DNA of 64,000 bases from Micromonospora citrea (lineage in GTDB: Bacteria > Actinomycetota > Actinomycetes > Mycobacteriales > Micromonosporaceae). The notes under the pieces are model-generated. The model was not told the DNA's origin. It made no database searches and saw nothing but the letters and a program-made list of their open reading frames with translations. Position numbers and translations under genes: made by a program. Below are positions 9,347-17,843 of the stretch, one piece after another (positions within the stretch are counted from its first letter, which is position 1; every line of letters starts with the position of its first letter). Location of the stretch: positions 1,156,501 to 1,220,500 of the forward strand of contig NZ_FMHZ01000002.1 of NCBI RefSeq assembly GCF_900090315.1. The letters run 5' to 3'.

Positions 9347-10039
9347 ATGACGAGTTCCAGCCAGGCACCTGCGCCGTCTCCCGACCGGGGATCGTCGGCG
9401 GGCCGCGGCACGCGGATGGCAGCGACCTTCACCGTGCTGGGGGTGCTGATCGCCGCGCTCGCGTTCGCCCGGGACGTCTTCGACTGGCGTGTCGGGCCCG
9501 AAGCCACGACGTCGTCGGCCCCGCCGACAGGCGTGGCGGTGGTGGACCCGACGGGGTCGACCGGGCCTGGGTCGGCCCGCCCGGCGGCCAGCCCGCCGCA
9601 GACGGTCCGATTGGACACGCTGCAGGTCGAGGCCGGTTCGGCCAACCTCACCAAACTGCCGCGGCAGCTGGCCGATCGTCCGGAATACGAGCGGGCGATC
9701 GTTGTCGGTTGTCCGACAAACGCTGGCGCGGACAAGCAGCGGGACGTGGCCTTCCGACTCCAGCGCCGTTTCCTCGACCTGAACGCGACCGTGCACCCGT
9801 ACTTCGCATCGCCCGAGGACCGCGAGAGTGCGGTGATCGTCTATGCGCAGGTGGCAATCCACAAAACCGACGGCACCGTCTCGCGGTTGACCCGGGGTCA
9901 ACAGTTCGAGGCGCGCATGTCCGACCCCCGCGAGCTTGTCGCGGACGTCGAGGGTGCCGACGAGTTGATCCTGCGGGTCCAGTGTGAGGCTCCCGGCGGG
10001 TCGGTCGTCTTCACCGGAGCGACGGTCACCCGGGGCTGA
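9347..10039 (+). CDS. Membrane-anchored extracytoplasmic protein, unknown function
   Basis: A 230-residue protein not recognised. After a short Ser/Pro-rich cytoplasmic stretch comes one transmembrane helix (TFTVLGVLIAALAFARDVFDW, starting near residue 24), a Ser/Thr/Pro/Gly linker, and a compact outer domain with YERAIVVGCPTNAGADKQRDV and a terminal VQCEAPGG segment; two cysteines could form a disulfide. GTG at 9338 is an alternative start (GGAAGGA 4 nt upstream). GC3 appears slightly lower than in neighbours. The pairing with the divergent single-pass protein suggests a shared surface function, but this is only positional. Confidence 0.62.
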   Translation: MTSSSQAPAPSPDRGSSAGRGTRMAATFTVLGVLIAALAFARDVFDWRVGPEATTSSAPPTGVAVVDPTGSTGPGSARPAASPPQTVRLDTLQVEAGSANLTKLPRQLADRPEYERAIVVGCPTNAGADKQRDVAFRLQRRFLDLNATVHPYFASPEDRESAVIVYAQVAIHKTDGTVSRLTRGQQFEARMSDPRELVADVEGADELILRVQCEAPGGSVVFTGATVTRG

Positions 10040-10047
10040 CGGCGGGA

Positions 10048-11643
10048 TCAGTCGGGCGGATCGGCGGGGAGCAGATGGTTCACCACGATCGTCCCGGCGG
10101 TGAGCGCCCGGGCCCGCTCCTCCGCGCCACGGTCGGCGCCGGTAAGCCGCCCGCCGTGCTGGCGCAGGTGCTCCTCCCAGGAGGGCACCTGGTAGACCTC
10201 GACGAAGCCGTGCTCCCGCTCCCCCGTGCGGAACAGCCCCCAGCGCATCGCCCCGGTACGCCGGCGCGACCGGCCCACCAGCCGCATCGCCGCCACGAAC
10301 TCGGCCTGCCGCTCGGGCGGCACCGTGTAGGAGACGGTCACCAGCACCGGCCCGGTACGCGGGTCCGCGGGTAGCGTCAGGTGCGGCTCGGGCCACCACA
10401 CCGCCGGGTCACGGTCGACGCCCCGGGTGTCGCGCAGCGGCCAGAACGGCACGGTCGCCGCGCCGGCCGTCATCAGCGCCGCCGCCACGGCGAGCGCGAC
10501 GACGAGGCCGGCCACCTCGCCGAGGGCGCCCCAGGCCACCGCGCCGAGCGCCTGCCCGCCGGCGAAGACCATCTGGTAGACCGAGAGCCCGCGGGCGCGT
10601 ACCCAGCCGGGCAGGAAGAGCTGCATCGCGGCGTTGACGCTGGACAGCACGGTCATCCACGCCATGCCGGCGGGCACCAGTGCCAGCGCGACCGGCACCG
10701 GCCCGGGAGACAGGGCGAGCACCCCGAGGACGGCGGCGTAGACCAGCCCGGCAAGCAGCAGGAGCCGACTGGTGGTGAGCGCCAGCCTGATCCGGGGTAG
10801 CACGAGGGCGCCGGCCACCGCGCCGACGCCGAGCGCGGCGAGCAGCATCCCGTACCCGCCGGCGCCCAGGTGCAGCCGGCGACTGGCGACCAGGGGCAGC
10901 AGGGCCCACAGGGCGCTGCCCGGCACCACGAACAGCGCCGCGCGCAGCAGGATCCGGCGGACCACCGGCGAGTGCCGCACGTACCGGCCACCGGCGCGCA
11001 ACGCGGCGGTGAACCGCTCCGGCACGTCGTCGCCCTCGGGCCGTTCCGGCCGCCAGCGCAGCAGCGCCAGCGCGAAGACGGCGAACGACACCGCGTTGAC
11101 GGCGAAGACGGTGGCGACGCCGGCCCGGGCCACCAGCACGCCCGCCACGGCCGGCCCGACCGAGCGGGCCAGGTTGACGCTGATCGAGCCGAGGGCCGAG
11201 GCCGAGACGAGCTGGGACCGGGGCACCAGCTCGGGGATGATCGCCTGCCACGCCGGCAGGGTCAGCGCCTGGCCGACGCCGAGGGCGAAGGTGAGGGTGA
11301 GCAGCAGCGCCGGCGGCATCCGGTCGGCGACGGTCAGCCCGGTCAGCAGTACGCCGACGGCGGCGAGAAAGCACTGCACGCCGATCAGCAGCCGGCGGCG
11401 GTCCAACGTGTCGGCCAGCGCGCCGGCGGGCAGGGCGAGCAGCAGCACGGGCAGCATGCTGGCCGTCTGTACCAGCGACACCAGCGTCGAGGCGTTGGCC
11501 TCGTCGACGAGCAGCCACTGCGCGCCGACCGTCTGCATCCAGGTACCCACGTTGCTGGCCAGCACAGCCAACCAGAGGCTACGGAAGGCAGCGAGCCGCA
11601 GTGGTGCCCAGGCGGAGGCTGGCGGGGTCGCGGGGTAGTTCAC
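10048..11643 (-). CDS. MFS exporter fused to an antibiotic-biosynthesis-monooxygenase-like domain
   Basis: A 531-residue fusion. Residues 1 to ~415 are an MFS permease of the EntS/MFS_3 type (LWLAVLASNVGTWMQTVGAQWLL at the first helix, GALADTLDRRRLL in loop 2-3). The last ~95 residues form a soluble ferredoxin-like domain (VLVTVSYTVPPERQAEFVAAM ... GLFRTGEREHGFVEVYQVPSWEEHLRQH) resembling ABM or Dabb domains. The same architecture is seen in actinobacterial enterobactin-exporter-like proteins. Start is an ATG; transcription is towards the protease terminator. Substrate unknown; self-resistance or siderophore export are possibilities. Confidence 0.87.
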   Translation of the reverse strand: MNYPATPPASAWAPLRLAAFRSLWLAVLASNVGTWMQTVGAQWLLVDEANASTLVSLVQTASMLPVLLLALPAGALADTLDRRRLLIGVQCFLAAVGVLLTGLTVADRMPPALLLTLTFALGVGQALTLPAWQAIIPELVPRSQLVSASALGSISVNLARSVGPAVAGVLVARAGVATVFAVNAVSFAVFALALLRWRPERPEGDDVPERFTAALRAGGRYVRHSPVVRRILLRAALFVVPGSALWALLPLVASRRLHLGAGGYGMLLAALGVGAVAGALVLPRIRLALTTSRLLLLAGLVYAAVLGVLALSPGPVPVALALVPAGMAWMTVLSSVNAAMQLFLPGWVRARGLSVYQMVFAGGQALGAVAWGALGEVAGLVVALAVAAALMTAGAATVPFWPLRDTRGVDRDPAVWWPEPHLTLPADPRTGPVLVTVSYTVPPERQAEFVAAMRLVGRSRRRTGAMRWGLFRTGEREHGFVEVYQVPSWEEHLRQHGGRLTGADRGAEERARALTAGTIVVNHLLPADPPD

Positions 11644-11702
11644 CGACCGGAACGTACCCCGGCCGGCCCGGCCTCACCCGGCGAACCGGGCAGGCACGCG
11701 GA

Positions 11703-11730
11703 CGGGCCGCCGGGATCACCCGGCGGCCCG
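11703..11730. terminator. Hairpin after the streptogrisin-like protease gene
   Basis: CGGGCCGCCGGG and CCCGGCGGCCCG are perfect 12-bp arms around ATCA, 15 nt after the protease stop codon and before the divergently read-out MFS start region. Confidence 0.65.
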
Positions 11731-11745
11731 CTGACGCGCGTTCGG

Positions 11746-12795
11746 TCAGAAGATGCTGACGCCGTAGCGGCTCAGCGCCTCGGTGACCGGCTGGAAGTAG
11801 GTGGTGCCGCCCCAGCTGCAGTTGCCGCTGCCGCCGGAGGTCAGGCCCAGGGCGGTGGAGCCGCTGAACAGCGAGCCGCCGCTGTCGCCCGGCTCGGCGC
11901 AGACGTTGGTGCGGATCAGGCCGGAGACCGAGCCCTCGGCGTAGTTCACCGTGGCGTTGAGCGCGGTCACCGAGCCGCCGCGCAGGCCGGTGGTGCTGCC
12001 GGAGCGCTGCACCGACTGGCCGACGTACGCGTTGCCGGCGCCGGTGATGTCGCGGTAGCTGCCGTTGTAGAGGTAGACGTTGCCGGCCGCGTTGGCGGAG
12101 TTGCTGTGCCGCACGATGCCGTAGTCGTTGCCCGGGAAGCTGCTGCCGGCGCGGGTGCCCAGCAGGCTGGTCTGGCCGGAGTTGCTGTACCAGCTCGAGG
12201 AGATGTTGGTGCAGTGCCCGGCGGTCAGGAAGTAGTAGGTGCTGCCGCTGCGGACGTTGAAGCCGAGCGAGCAGCGACCGCCGCCACCGGCGTAGATGGC
12301 CTGGCCGCCGGAGATGCGGGTGCTCAGCACGCCGGCCTCGGCCTCGATGCGGATCGCGCCGTTCATCCGCGCGGCGGCGGCCTTCACGCGCTCCAGCTTG
12401 GCACCGGTGACGGTGCTGTCGACGGAGACGACGACCTGGTTGGTGGCCGGGTCGGTCCACCAGGCGGTGCCGGGGATCTTCGCGGAGCGGTCCAGCTCCG
12501 CGGTGGCGCGGGCCAGCTCACCGGCGCCGCGCTTGACGAACTTCGGGGTCGCGCCGGCGGCGCTGACCTGCCGAGCGGCGAGCGCGTCGGTCACGGTGAC
12601 GACCATCTTGCCGCTGGCGTCGGCGTACGTGCCGGCGGAGCGGTCGCCGAGGCGCTCGGCAAGGCCGGCGGCGGCGTCCGGGGAGGCGAACGCGGGTGCT
12701 GCCTGGGCGGGCGCGCCGATCAGCGAGCCGGCAACCAGAGCTCCGGCCGCGGCGAGGGTGGCGGCACGACGGAGCGATGACCTCGTGGGTCGCAT
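11746..12795 (-). CDS. Secreted chymotrypsin-fold serine protease (S1E, streptogrisin-like), preproenzyme
   Basis: Extracellular protease made as a prepro form of 349 residues. Residues 1-31 are a signal peptide ending APAQA, ~35-160 an alpha-lytic-type pro-domain that assists folding, and the mature enzyme most likely begins at Ile161 (ISGGQAIY). The triad is His194 (TAGHC), Asp224 (GNDYG) and Ser305 (GDSGGS), and the two Cys pairs expected of streptogrisins are present (C175/C195 and C299/C326). The ATG at 12795 has GGAGG 7 nt upstream; an upstream ORF extension lacks one. Expression is probably controlled at the AAGTAT/ATACTT operator that overlaps its predicted promoter. Confidence 0.95.
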   Translation of the reverse strand: MRPTRSSLRRAATLAAAGALVAGSLIGAPAQAAPAFASPDAAAGLAERLGDRSAGTYADASGKMVVTVTDALAARQVSAAGATPKFVKRGAGELARATAELDRSAKIPGTAWWTDPATNQVVVSVDSTVTGAKLERVKAAAARMNGAIRIEAEAGVLSTRISGGQAIYAGGGGRCSLGFNVRSGSTYYFLTAGHCTNISSSWYSNSGQTSLLGTRAGSSFPGNDYGIVRHSNSANAAGNVYLYNGSYRDITGAGNAYVGQSVQRSGSTTGLRGGSVTALNATVNYAEGSVSGLIRTNVCAEPGDSGGSLFSGSTALGLTSGGSGNCSWGGTTYFQPVTEALSRYGVSIF

Positions 12796-12890
12796 GCAAC
12801 AACCTCCATGGAGGGGGCGACTGGCCCGCGTCGGGGGTGACGGGGCCGGGACCAACCCGGCCGATCTGGGGGAACCGGTCGAGCTCACTG

Positions 12891-12920
12891 AAGTATTCAC
12901 ATACTTAAGATCGTAGGCAA
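12891..12920 (-). promoter_or_regulatory. Predicted protease promoter with overlapping inverted repeat
   Basis: On the minus strand TTGCCT (12920-12915) and AATACT (12897-12892) are 17 bp apart, a plausible -35/-10 pair. The -10 is inside AAGTAT-TCAC-ATACTT (12891-12906), a perfect 6-bp inverted repeat, so a dimeric regulator would compete with RNA polymerase. Confidence 0.5.
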
Positions 12921-12972
12921 GACCGAGCTTTGTCCTTTTCGCCCGAGCTGCGGCCGTCACCTGCCCGAAACA

Positions 12973-13001
12973 TTGTGGACACTGATCCGCGTCTATACGC
13001 T
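12973..13001 (+). promoter_or_regulatory. Predicted promoter of the SGNH esterase gene
   Basis: TTGTGG (12973-12978) and TACGCT (12996-13001) are separated by 17 bp, 48 nt upstream of an ATG that has GGAGG at the usual distance. Confidence 0.45.
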
Positions 13002-13048
13002 CTGTTCACCGCCCCGACACCGTCGGCACCCGCGATCCGGAGGCCACC

Positions 13049-13879
13049 ATGAAGCCCTTCCGACGGCTGTTCGCCCCCCTCGCCGCAGTCACCGCCCTCG
13101 TCCTGCTGGCCGGCACCCCGGCCGCGGCCGACCCCGGGCCGCCCCCGAGTTCGATGGCCAGCCTCGGCGACTCGATCACCCGCGGCTTCAACGCCTGCGG
13201 CTGGTACACCGACTGCACCTCCCGGTCCTTCAGCACCGGCGGCGACTCCACGGTGAACAGCCACTACCTGCGCATCCGCGCGACCAACGCGGCCATCGCC
13301 GGCCGCAACCACAACGACGCCCGCAGCGGCGCCAAGTCCGCCGACATGTACGGCCAGGCCGGCACCGCCGTCAGCCAGGGCGTCGACTACGTCACCATGC
13401 TGATCGGCGCCAACGACGCCTGCACCGGCTCCGAGTCGACGATGACGTCGGTGTCCACCTTCCGGGCCAACATCGACTCCGCGCTCAACCGCCTGCGGGC
13501 GGGCCTGCCCAACGCCAAGGTCCTCGTGATCAGCATCCCGGACATCCACCGGCTCTGGTACGTCGGCAAGGACAGCGGCAGCGCCCGCAGCGCATGGTCG
13601 CTCTTCGGCATCTGCCAGTCGATGCTGGCCAACCCGACCTCCACGAACCAGGCCGACGTCGACCGCCGCAACCGGGTCCGGCAGCGCGTGATCGACTTCA
13701 ACGGCCAGCTCGCCCAGGCCTGCGCGGCGTACGGGGCGAACTGCCTGTTCGACGACAACGCGGTCTTCGGCTACCCGTTCGCCCTCGGGCAGCTCTCCGG
13801 CTGGGACTACTTCCACCCGAACACCAGCGGCCAGCAGGTCCTGGCCAGCGTCTCGTACGCCGCCGGTTTCCGCTGGTGA
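13049..13879 (+). CDS. Secreted SGNH/GDSL hydrolase
   Basis: Extracellular esterase or lipase of the SGNH superfamily, 276 residues. A signal peptide ends near AAADPG (residues 1-27). Block I is SLGDSITRG with the nucleophile Ser42; the oxyanion Gly and Asn appear in later blocks (GAND), and block V DYFHPN supplies catalytic His256. CGWYTDC and two later cysteines suggest disulfides. GGAGG precedes the ATG and a strong hairpin follows the stop, so this is a monocistronic unit, divergent from the secreted protease. The natural ester substrate is unknown. Confidence 0.9.
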   Translation: MKPFRRLFAPLAAVTALVLLAGTPAAADPGPPPSSMASLGDSITRGFNACGWYTDCTSRSFSTGGDSTVNSHYLRIRATNAAIAGRNHNDARSGAKSADMYGQAGTAVSQGVDYVTMLIGANDACTGSESTMTSVSTFRANIDSALNRLRAGLPNAKVLVISIPDIHRLWYVGKDSGSARSAWSLFGICQSMLANPTSTNQADVDRRNRVRQRVIDFNGQLAQACAAYGANCLFDDNAVFGYPFALGQLSGWDYFHPNTSGQQVLASVSYAAGFRW

Positions 13880-13883
13880 CCAC

Positions 13884-13920
13884 GGCCGCGCGTGGGCGCG
13901 AACGGCGCCCACGCGCGGCC
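13884..13920. terminator. Strong 16-bp hairpin terminator
   Basis: GGCCGCGCGTGGGCGC (13884-13899) pairs perfectly with 13905-13920 around a GAACG loop, 5 nt after the SGNH hydrolase stop codon. It also abuts the decayed regulator on the other strand. Confidence 0.75.
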
Positions 13921-13947
13921 ACCGCCCCACCGCGCCCGTAGAGAAGT

Positions 13948-14160
13948 GGGGGCATCACCGCCGGCGGAGAGCCGGTAGTAGCCGCCTGGTCCCGGCTGGG
14001 CGTCGACGGGTAGCCGTAGCCACGGAGACGCTCGACGTCACGTCGTAGCGTGCGTGGGCTGACGTTGAGGCGGGCGGCGGGTTCCTCGCCGGTGAACGCC
14101 CGACCCGTCTGCAGCGCTGCCAGCAGGGCGAGGACTCGTTGTGTGAGGCCGCCATCAGAT
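13948..14160 (-). pseudogene. Remnant of a YafY/WYL-type HTH regulator
   Basis: Minus-strand reading gives LTQRVLALLAALQTG, RLNVSPRTLRRDVERLRGYGYP, then after a one-base slip VDAQPGPGGYYRLSAG, and after another slip AVMPPLL. Together these reproduce the N-terminal winged helix of DeoR/YafY-like regulators up to the start of the WYL linker. Two frameshifts, no usable start codon and loss of the whole WYL domain show it is dead. It is divergent from the UvrA-like gene, the expected place for its regulator. A sequencing error could account for one slip but not for the truncation. Confidence 0.75.
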
Positions 14161-14217
14161 CATTGTCGGAGGAATCGCGGACATATTCTGGCCACATCTG
14201 CTCGTACTGTCGGGCGC

Positions 14218-16458
14218 ATGTCGCAGCGCACGATCGAGATCCGGGGCGCCCGGACCAACAATCTGAAGTCCCTCGACGTCGAAGTGCCACGCGGGCAGGT
14301 GGTGGTGTTCGTGGGAGTCTCCGGGTCAGGTAAGTCGACGTTGGTGTTCGACACGATCGCCGCTGAGGCCGGCTACCAGCTCAACGAGACCTTTCCACCA
14401 TTTCTCCGCAACCGGCTACCGAAATGGGCGCGGCCCGAGGTCGAGCAGATCCACGGTCTCTCGCCGATGGTGGTGATCGACCAGCGACGCATCGGCGGAA
14501 ATGCACGCTCCACGGTCGGCACGATCACCGATGCGTGGACCTACCTCAGGCTCCTGTTCTCCCGCGTGAGCGCGCCGCACGTTGGCGAGTCCAACCACTT
14601 CTCCTTCAACGATCCCGCCGGCATGTGCACCACGTGCTCTGGCCTCGGCGAAGTGGTCGTCAGCGCCATTGACCGCTTCCTCGACCTGGACAAGTCGCTG
14701 AAAGACGGCGCCATCCTGCTGCCCGGCTTCGGCATCGGCGGCTACTGGTACTCCCAGTACGCCGACATCGGCACATTCGACGCTGGCACCCCCTTGCGCG
14801 ACTGGACCCAAGCCGAACGCGACGCGCTGCTGTTCGGCGGCGAACACGCCGCACGCCTCGGCACAAAACCCCCAAAGGGCTACGAAGGCATCGTCGAACG
14901 GTTCGAACGGATCTACCTGCAGACCTCCGACAACCTGTCCGACCGCAAGCAGGAAATCCTCGCCCAGTTCACCCGCTCAGCCGTGTGCCCGGACTGCTAC
15001 GGTGATCGGCTCAACGAGGCCAGCCGCACCGCCACCGTGCTCGGCTTCACCATCGGCGAGATGGCGCGCATGGAGATCAACGAACTCGCCGAACTGGCGA
15101 CGAGGGTGACCGAGGCGAACGTGGCGCCGGTCGTGGCCGCGCTTAGGGCAAGGCTGGACGCCATGGTCACCATCGGTCTGGGATACCTCCACCTCGGCCG
15201 CGCCACCACGACCCTGTCCGGCGGCGAGTCACAGCGCATCAAGACCGTCAGACACCTGGGTAGCAGTCTGGTCGAGATGCTCTACATCTTCGACGAACCC
15301 ACCGTCGGCCTCCACCCGCACGATGTCGCCGCCATGACGAGGCTGCTTGAGCAGCTGCGGAACAAGGGCAACAGCGTCCTCGTCGTCGAGCACGACCCCG
15401 CCGTCATGGCCGTTGCCGACCAGATCATCGAGGTTGGGCCGGCCGCGGGCGACCAGGGCGGCAGGCTCGTCTTCCAGGGCAGCTTCGCCGAACTCCGCCG
15501 GGCCGGCACGCCAACCGCGACCGAACTCTCGCGGCGTCGGCCCATCAAGGACCAGCCACGAACACCACGCGGAAGCCTCACGGTCACCAACGCCACCCGC
15601 AACAACCTCAAGAACCTGACCGTGGACATCCCCACTGAGGTCATGACCGTGCTCACCGGCGTCGCCGGCTCGGGAAAGTCCAGCCTCGCCACGGAACTCG
15701 TCGCTCAACACGACGCCATCGTGATCGACCAGAAGCCGGTCACCACTAACCGTCGCTCAACCCCCACCACGTACACCGGCATCGCCACATCCATGCGGAA
15801 GCTGTTCGCACGCCACAACAACGTTCCGGCCAGCTTGTTCAGCGCCAACTCTGAGGGCGCCTGCCCCGACTGCGATGGCCTCGGCGTCATCCACACCGAC
15901 CTCGCCTTCATGGAAGGACAGGAAACGGTCTGCGAAACCTGCCGGGGACGACGCTTCACTCCCTGCGTCCTGCGCTACACGGTCGATGGACTGTCCATCG
16001 CCGACGTCGACGAACTCACCATCACTGACGCCATCCACCGACTCCCCGATCCAGCAATCACGAAGGCACTGCGCCACCTCGATGACGTCGGCCTTGGTTA
16101 CCTGAGACTCGGCCAGCCTCTGACAACCCTCTCCGGCGGCGAATGCCAACGCGTCAAGATTGCCAAGGAGCTCCGCGAAACCACGAATCCGACGCTCTAC
16201 GTCCTCGACGAACCCACCACCGGGCTCCACCTCCGCGACATCGACACCCTGCTGCACGTTCTCGACAACCTCGTGGACCACGGCCACACCGTCGTGGTCA
16301 TCGAGCACAATCTCCACGTCATCCGACAAGCCGACTGGCTCATCGACCTCGGACCGGGACCCGGCAAGCATGGCGGCCAGATTCTCTACCAAGGCCATGT
16401 CGCAGATATCACCAACACCGCCACCGCGCAAGCACTCAACGTCGCCACCCCGGCGTGA
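14218..16458 (+). CDS. UvrA2-like (DrrC-type) excinuclease subunit A paralogue
   Basis: A 746-residue tandem ABC ATPase of the UvrA family, shorter than canonical UvrA (~950). It has both ATP sites (GVSGSGKST; GVAGSGKSS), both ABC signatures (TLSGGESQRIK; TLSGGECQRVK), Walker B FDEPTVGLH and LDEPTTGLH, and zinc fingers CTTC...CPDC and CPDC...CETC. The UvrB-interaction region between them is reduced, as in class III UvrA/UvrA2 proteins that give tolerance to DNA-intercalating antibiotics. ATG at 14218 is chosen because TACTGT lies 7 nt upstream (leaderless). Third codon positions are noticeably less GC-saturated than in neighbours, hinting at transfer. Confidence 0.88.
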   Translation: MSQRTIEIRGARTNNLKSLDVEVPRGQVVVFVGVSGSGKSTLVFDTIAAEAGYQLNETFPPFLRNRLPKWARPEVEQIHGLSPMVVIDQRRIGGNARSTVGTITDAWTYLRLLFSRVSAPHVGESNHFSFNDPAGMCTTCSGLGEVVVSAIDRFLDLDKSLKDGAILLPGFGIGGYWYSQYADIGTFDAGTPLRDWTQAERDALLFGGEHAARLGTKPPKGYEGIVERFERIYLQTSDNLSDRKQEILAQFTRSAVCPDCYGDRLNEASRTATVLGFTIGEMARMEINELAELATRVTEANVAPVVAALRARLDAMVTIGLGYLHLGRATTTLSGGESQRIKTVRHLGSSLVEMLYIFDEPTVGLHPHDVAAMTRLLEQLRNKGNSVLVVEHDPAVMAVADQIIEVGPAAGDQGGRLVFQGSFAELRRAGTPTATELSRRRPIKDQPRTPRGSLTVTNATRNNLKNLTVDIPTEVMTVLTGVAGSGKSSLATELVAQHDAIVIDQKPVTTNRRSTPTTYTGIATSMRKLFARHNNVPASLFSANSEGACPDCDGLGVIHTDLAFMEGQETVCETCRGRRFTPCVLRYTVDGLSIADVDELTITDAIHRLPDPAITKALRHLDDVGLGYLRLGQPLTTLSGGECQRVKIAKELRETTNPTLYVLDEPTTGLHLRDIDTLLHVLDNLVDHGHTVVVIEHNLHVIRQADWLIDLGPGPGKHGGQILYQGHVADITNTATAQALNVATPA

Positions 16459-16586
16459 GTCGCATTCATCTCGGCTAGGCGACCCCGATCCGCCGCGACC
16501 GCCAGCCCTTCGTGCCCCTGAACGGCCCCGGTCCGCCGCGACCGCCGACGCTCCGCGCCACCGCGCGGCGCGCCCCGGCTGGGCGC

Positions 16587-17063
16587 TCAGTCGCTCCGGC
16601 GGCGGGCGCCCGGGCCGGGCCTCGGCACCACCTCGCGCGGGTCGGCCACCTCGTGCCCCCGCTCGCAGCTCAGCGCGACGCGCACCTCGGCGGCGCAGTC
16701 GCGGTGCACGACGGAAAGCGGCGAGCCCTCCGGGTCGGCGAGGTAGCGGTCGCCCCAGCCGAGGACGGCCACGAGCACCGGCCAGAGGTCGAGCCCCATG
16801 CCGGTCAGCCGGTACTCGTGGCGCACCCGGCTGCCCGGTTCCCGGTAGGGCTCGCGGCGCAGCACGCCACGCTCCACGAGCATCGCCAGCCGGTTGGTCA
16901 GCACCTGCCGGGGGATCCCGGTGCGCACCCGCATGTCGTCGAAGCGGCGGACACCGTTGAAGACCTCGCGCAGGACGACCAGGGTCCACCGCTCGCCGAG
17001 GACCTCCATCGCCCGCGCGATGGTGCAGTTCTCGACCGACCAGTCCAGTGCCGCGGGTCTCAT
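16587..17063 (-). CDS. HxlR-family winged-helix regulator
   Basis: A 158-residue MarR-like regulator of the HxlR family. The hallmark segment is CTIARAMEVLGERWTLVVLREVFNGVRRFDDMR, followed by the recognition helix GIPRQVLTNRLAMLVERGVL and the wing REPGSRVRHEYRLT. The near N-terminal Cys (VENC) is often redox or electrophile sensing in this family. It has an extended C-terminus of ~55 residues. TAGCCT lies 7 nt before the ATG, with GTCTG-TCAAT-CAGAC just upstream as a candidate autoregulatory site. It is divergent from a thioesterase gene, its most likely target. Confidence 0.9.
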   Translation of the reverse strand: MRPAALDWSVENCTIARAMEVLGERWTLVVLREVFNGVRRFDDMRVRTGIPRQVLTNRLAMLVERGVLRREPYREPGSRVRHEYRLTGMGLDLWPVLVAVLGWGDRYLADPEGSPLSVVHRDCAAEVRVALSCERGHEVADPREVVPRPGPGARRRSD

Positions 17064-17077
17064 GCGTTCCAGGCTAG

Positions 17078-17113
17078 GTCTGATTGACAGACTCAGCAAT
17101 GCGCTGCCAGGCT
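17078..17113 (+). promoter_or_regulatory. Shared HxlR/thioesterase promoter with consensus -35
   Basis: TTGACA at 17084-17089 is a perfect -35; CAGGCT (17108-17113) is a weak -10 at 18 bp, giving a start at or next to the thioesterase ATG. GTCTG and CAGAC, an inverted repeat around the -35, sit where the divergent HxlR protein could bind. Confidence 0.5.
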
Positions 17114-17119
17114 GAGTCC

Positions 17120-17638
17120 ATGACACAGACGCAGGACGCGGCGCGCAGCCGTACCTTCTCGTGGTCCGACCCGGGCATCAACGCCGCGCACCTCGGCCGG
17201 CGCGGCGGCCTGGAGCTGCTCCGCGCGATGATCGCCGGCGAGCTGGCGGCGCCGCCGATCATGCACCTGGTCGACATGTCGCGGATGGAGGCCGACGAGG
17301 GGTGGGTCGCCGTCGAGCTGGTGCCCCAGGAGTTCCACTACAACCCGCTCGGCACCGTGCACGGCGGCGTCATCTCCACCCTGCTCGACACGGCGGCGGC
17401 CTGCGCGGTGCACACCACGCTGCCGGCCGGGGTCGGCTACACGTCGCTGGACCTGAACGTGAAGTTCCTCCGCCCGGTCACCGTCTCCAGCGGCACCCTG
17501 CGCTGCGAGGGCACGGTGGTGCAGCGCGGTCGCCGCACCGCGCTGGCCGAGGCGAAGCTGCTCGACGCGCAGGCCCGCCTGGTCGCCCACGCCACGTCGA
17601 CCTGCCTCCTCTTCCCCCTGGACCACCAGCCCACCTGA
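17120..17638 (+). CDS. PaaI-type hotdog thioesterase
   Basis: A 172-residue single hotdog domain, probably an acyl-CoA thioesterase of the PaaI/YdiI class. The characteristic segment is YNPLGTVHGGVISTLLDTAAACAVHTTLP with the conserved HGG and the catalytic Asp. YTSLDLNVKFLRPV and VQRGRRTALAEAKLLD follow the fold. It likely hydrolyses an aromatic or branched acyl-CoA in the cytoplasm; there are no pathway genes nearby to identify it. ATG at 17120 is preferred over an in-frame upstream start lying within the promoter. Confidence 0.88.
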   Translation: MTQTQDAARSRTFSWSDPGINAAHLGRRGGLELLRAMIAGELAAPPIMHLVDMSRMEADEGWVAVELVPQEFHYNPLGTVHGGVISTLLDTAAACAVHTTLPAGVGYTSLDLNVKFLRPVTVSSGTLRCEGTVVQRGRRTALAEAKLLDAQARLVAHATSTCLLFPLDHQPT

Positions 17639-17686
17639 CCCCACCCCGCCCGCCCCGCGCCCCGGCCTCACCCCCGCCCGCCCCGT

Positions 17687-17755
17687 CGATCTTGCACTTT
17701 CGGCCCGCGTTACGCGAAGTTCGCGGCCTTCGCCCGGGCAGAAAGTGCAAGATCG
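17687..17755. repeat. Long-armed inverted repeat, probable dispersed genomic element
   Basis: CGATCTTGCACTTTC (17687-17701) and its exact reverse complement (17741-17755) enclose a 39-nt loop that contains a further imperfect GGCCCGCG/CGCGGCC stem. It lies between a stop codon and a minisatellite, so it might also end transcription. Palindromes built on CTTGCACTTT...CAAGATCG are, to my recollection, recurrent in Micromonospora intergenic DNA, but no second copy was noticed in this window. Confidence 0.6.
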
Positions 17756-17843
17756 CGGAGGCGAGGGCGGGAGGGCGGGGCGGGGCGATGGGGTGGGGTG
17801 GGTGAGACGCTCCGGGCGCGGTCGTCGTCGAGAGAGCCAGCGG

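Noticed and set aside
5963..10039. A 1358-codon plus-strand open frame
   Set aside because: Nearly all of it is antisense to aspS and the neighbouring gene, a GC-skewed codon shadow; only the last part (from about 9347) is a real gene.
11746..12960. Longer form of the streptogrisin-like protease
   Set aside because: The extension precedes the signal peptide, covers the promoter and lacks a ribosome site.
13955..14290. A 111-codon minus-strand open frame as an intact gene
   Set aside because: Its frame does not follow the HTH homology; the recognisable regulator sequence is in other frames and is broken.
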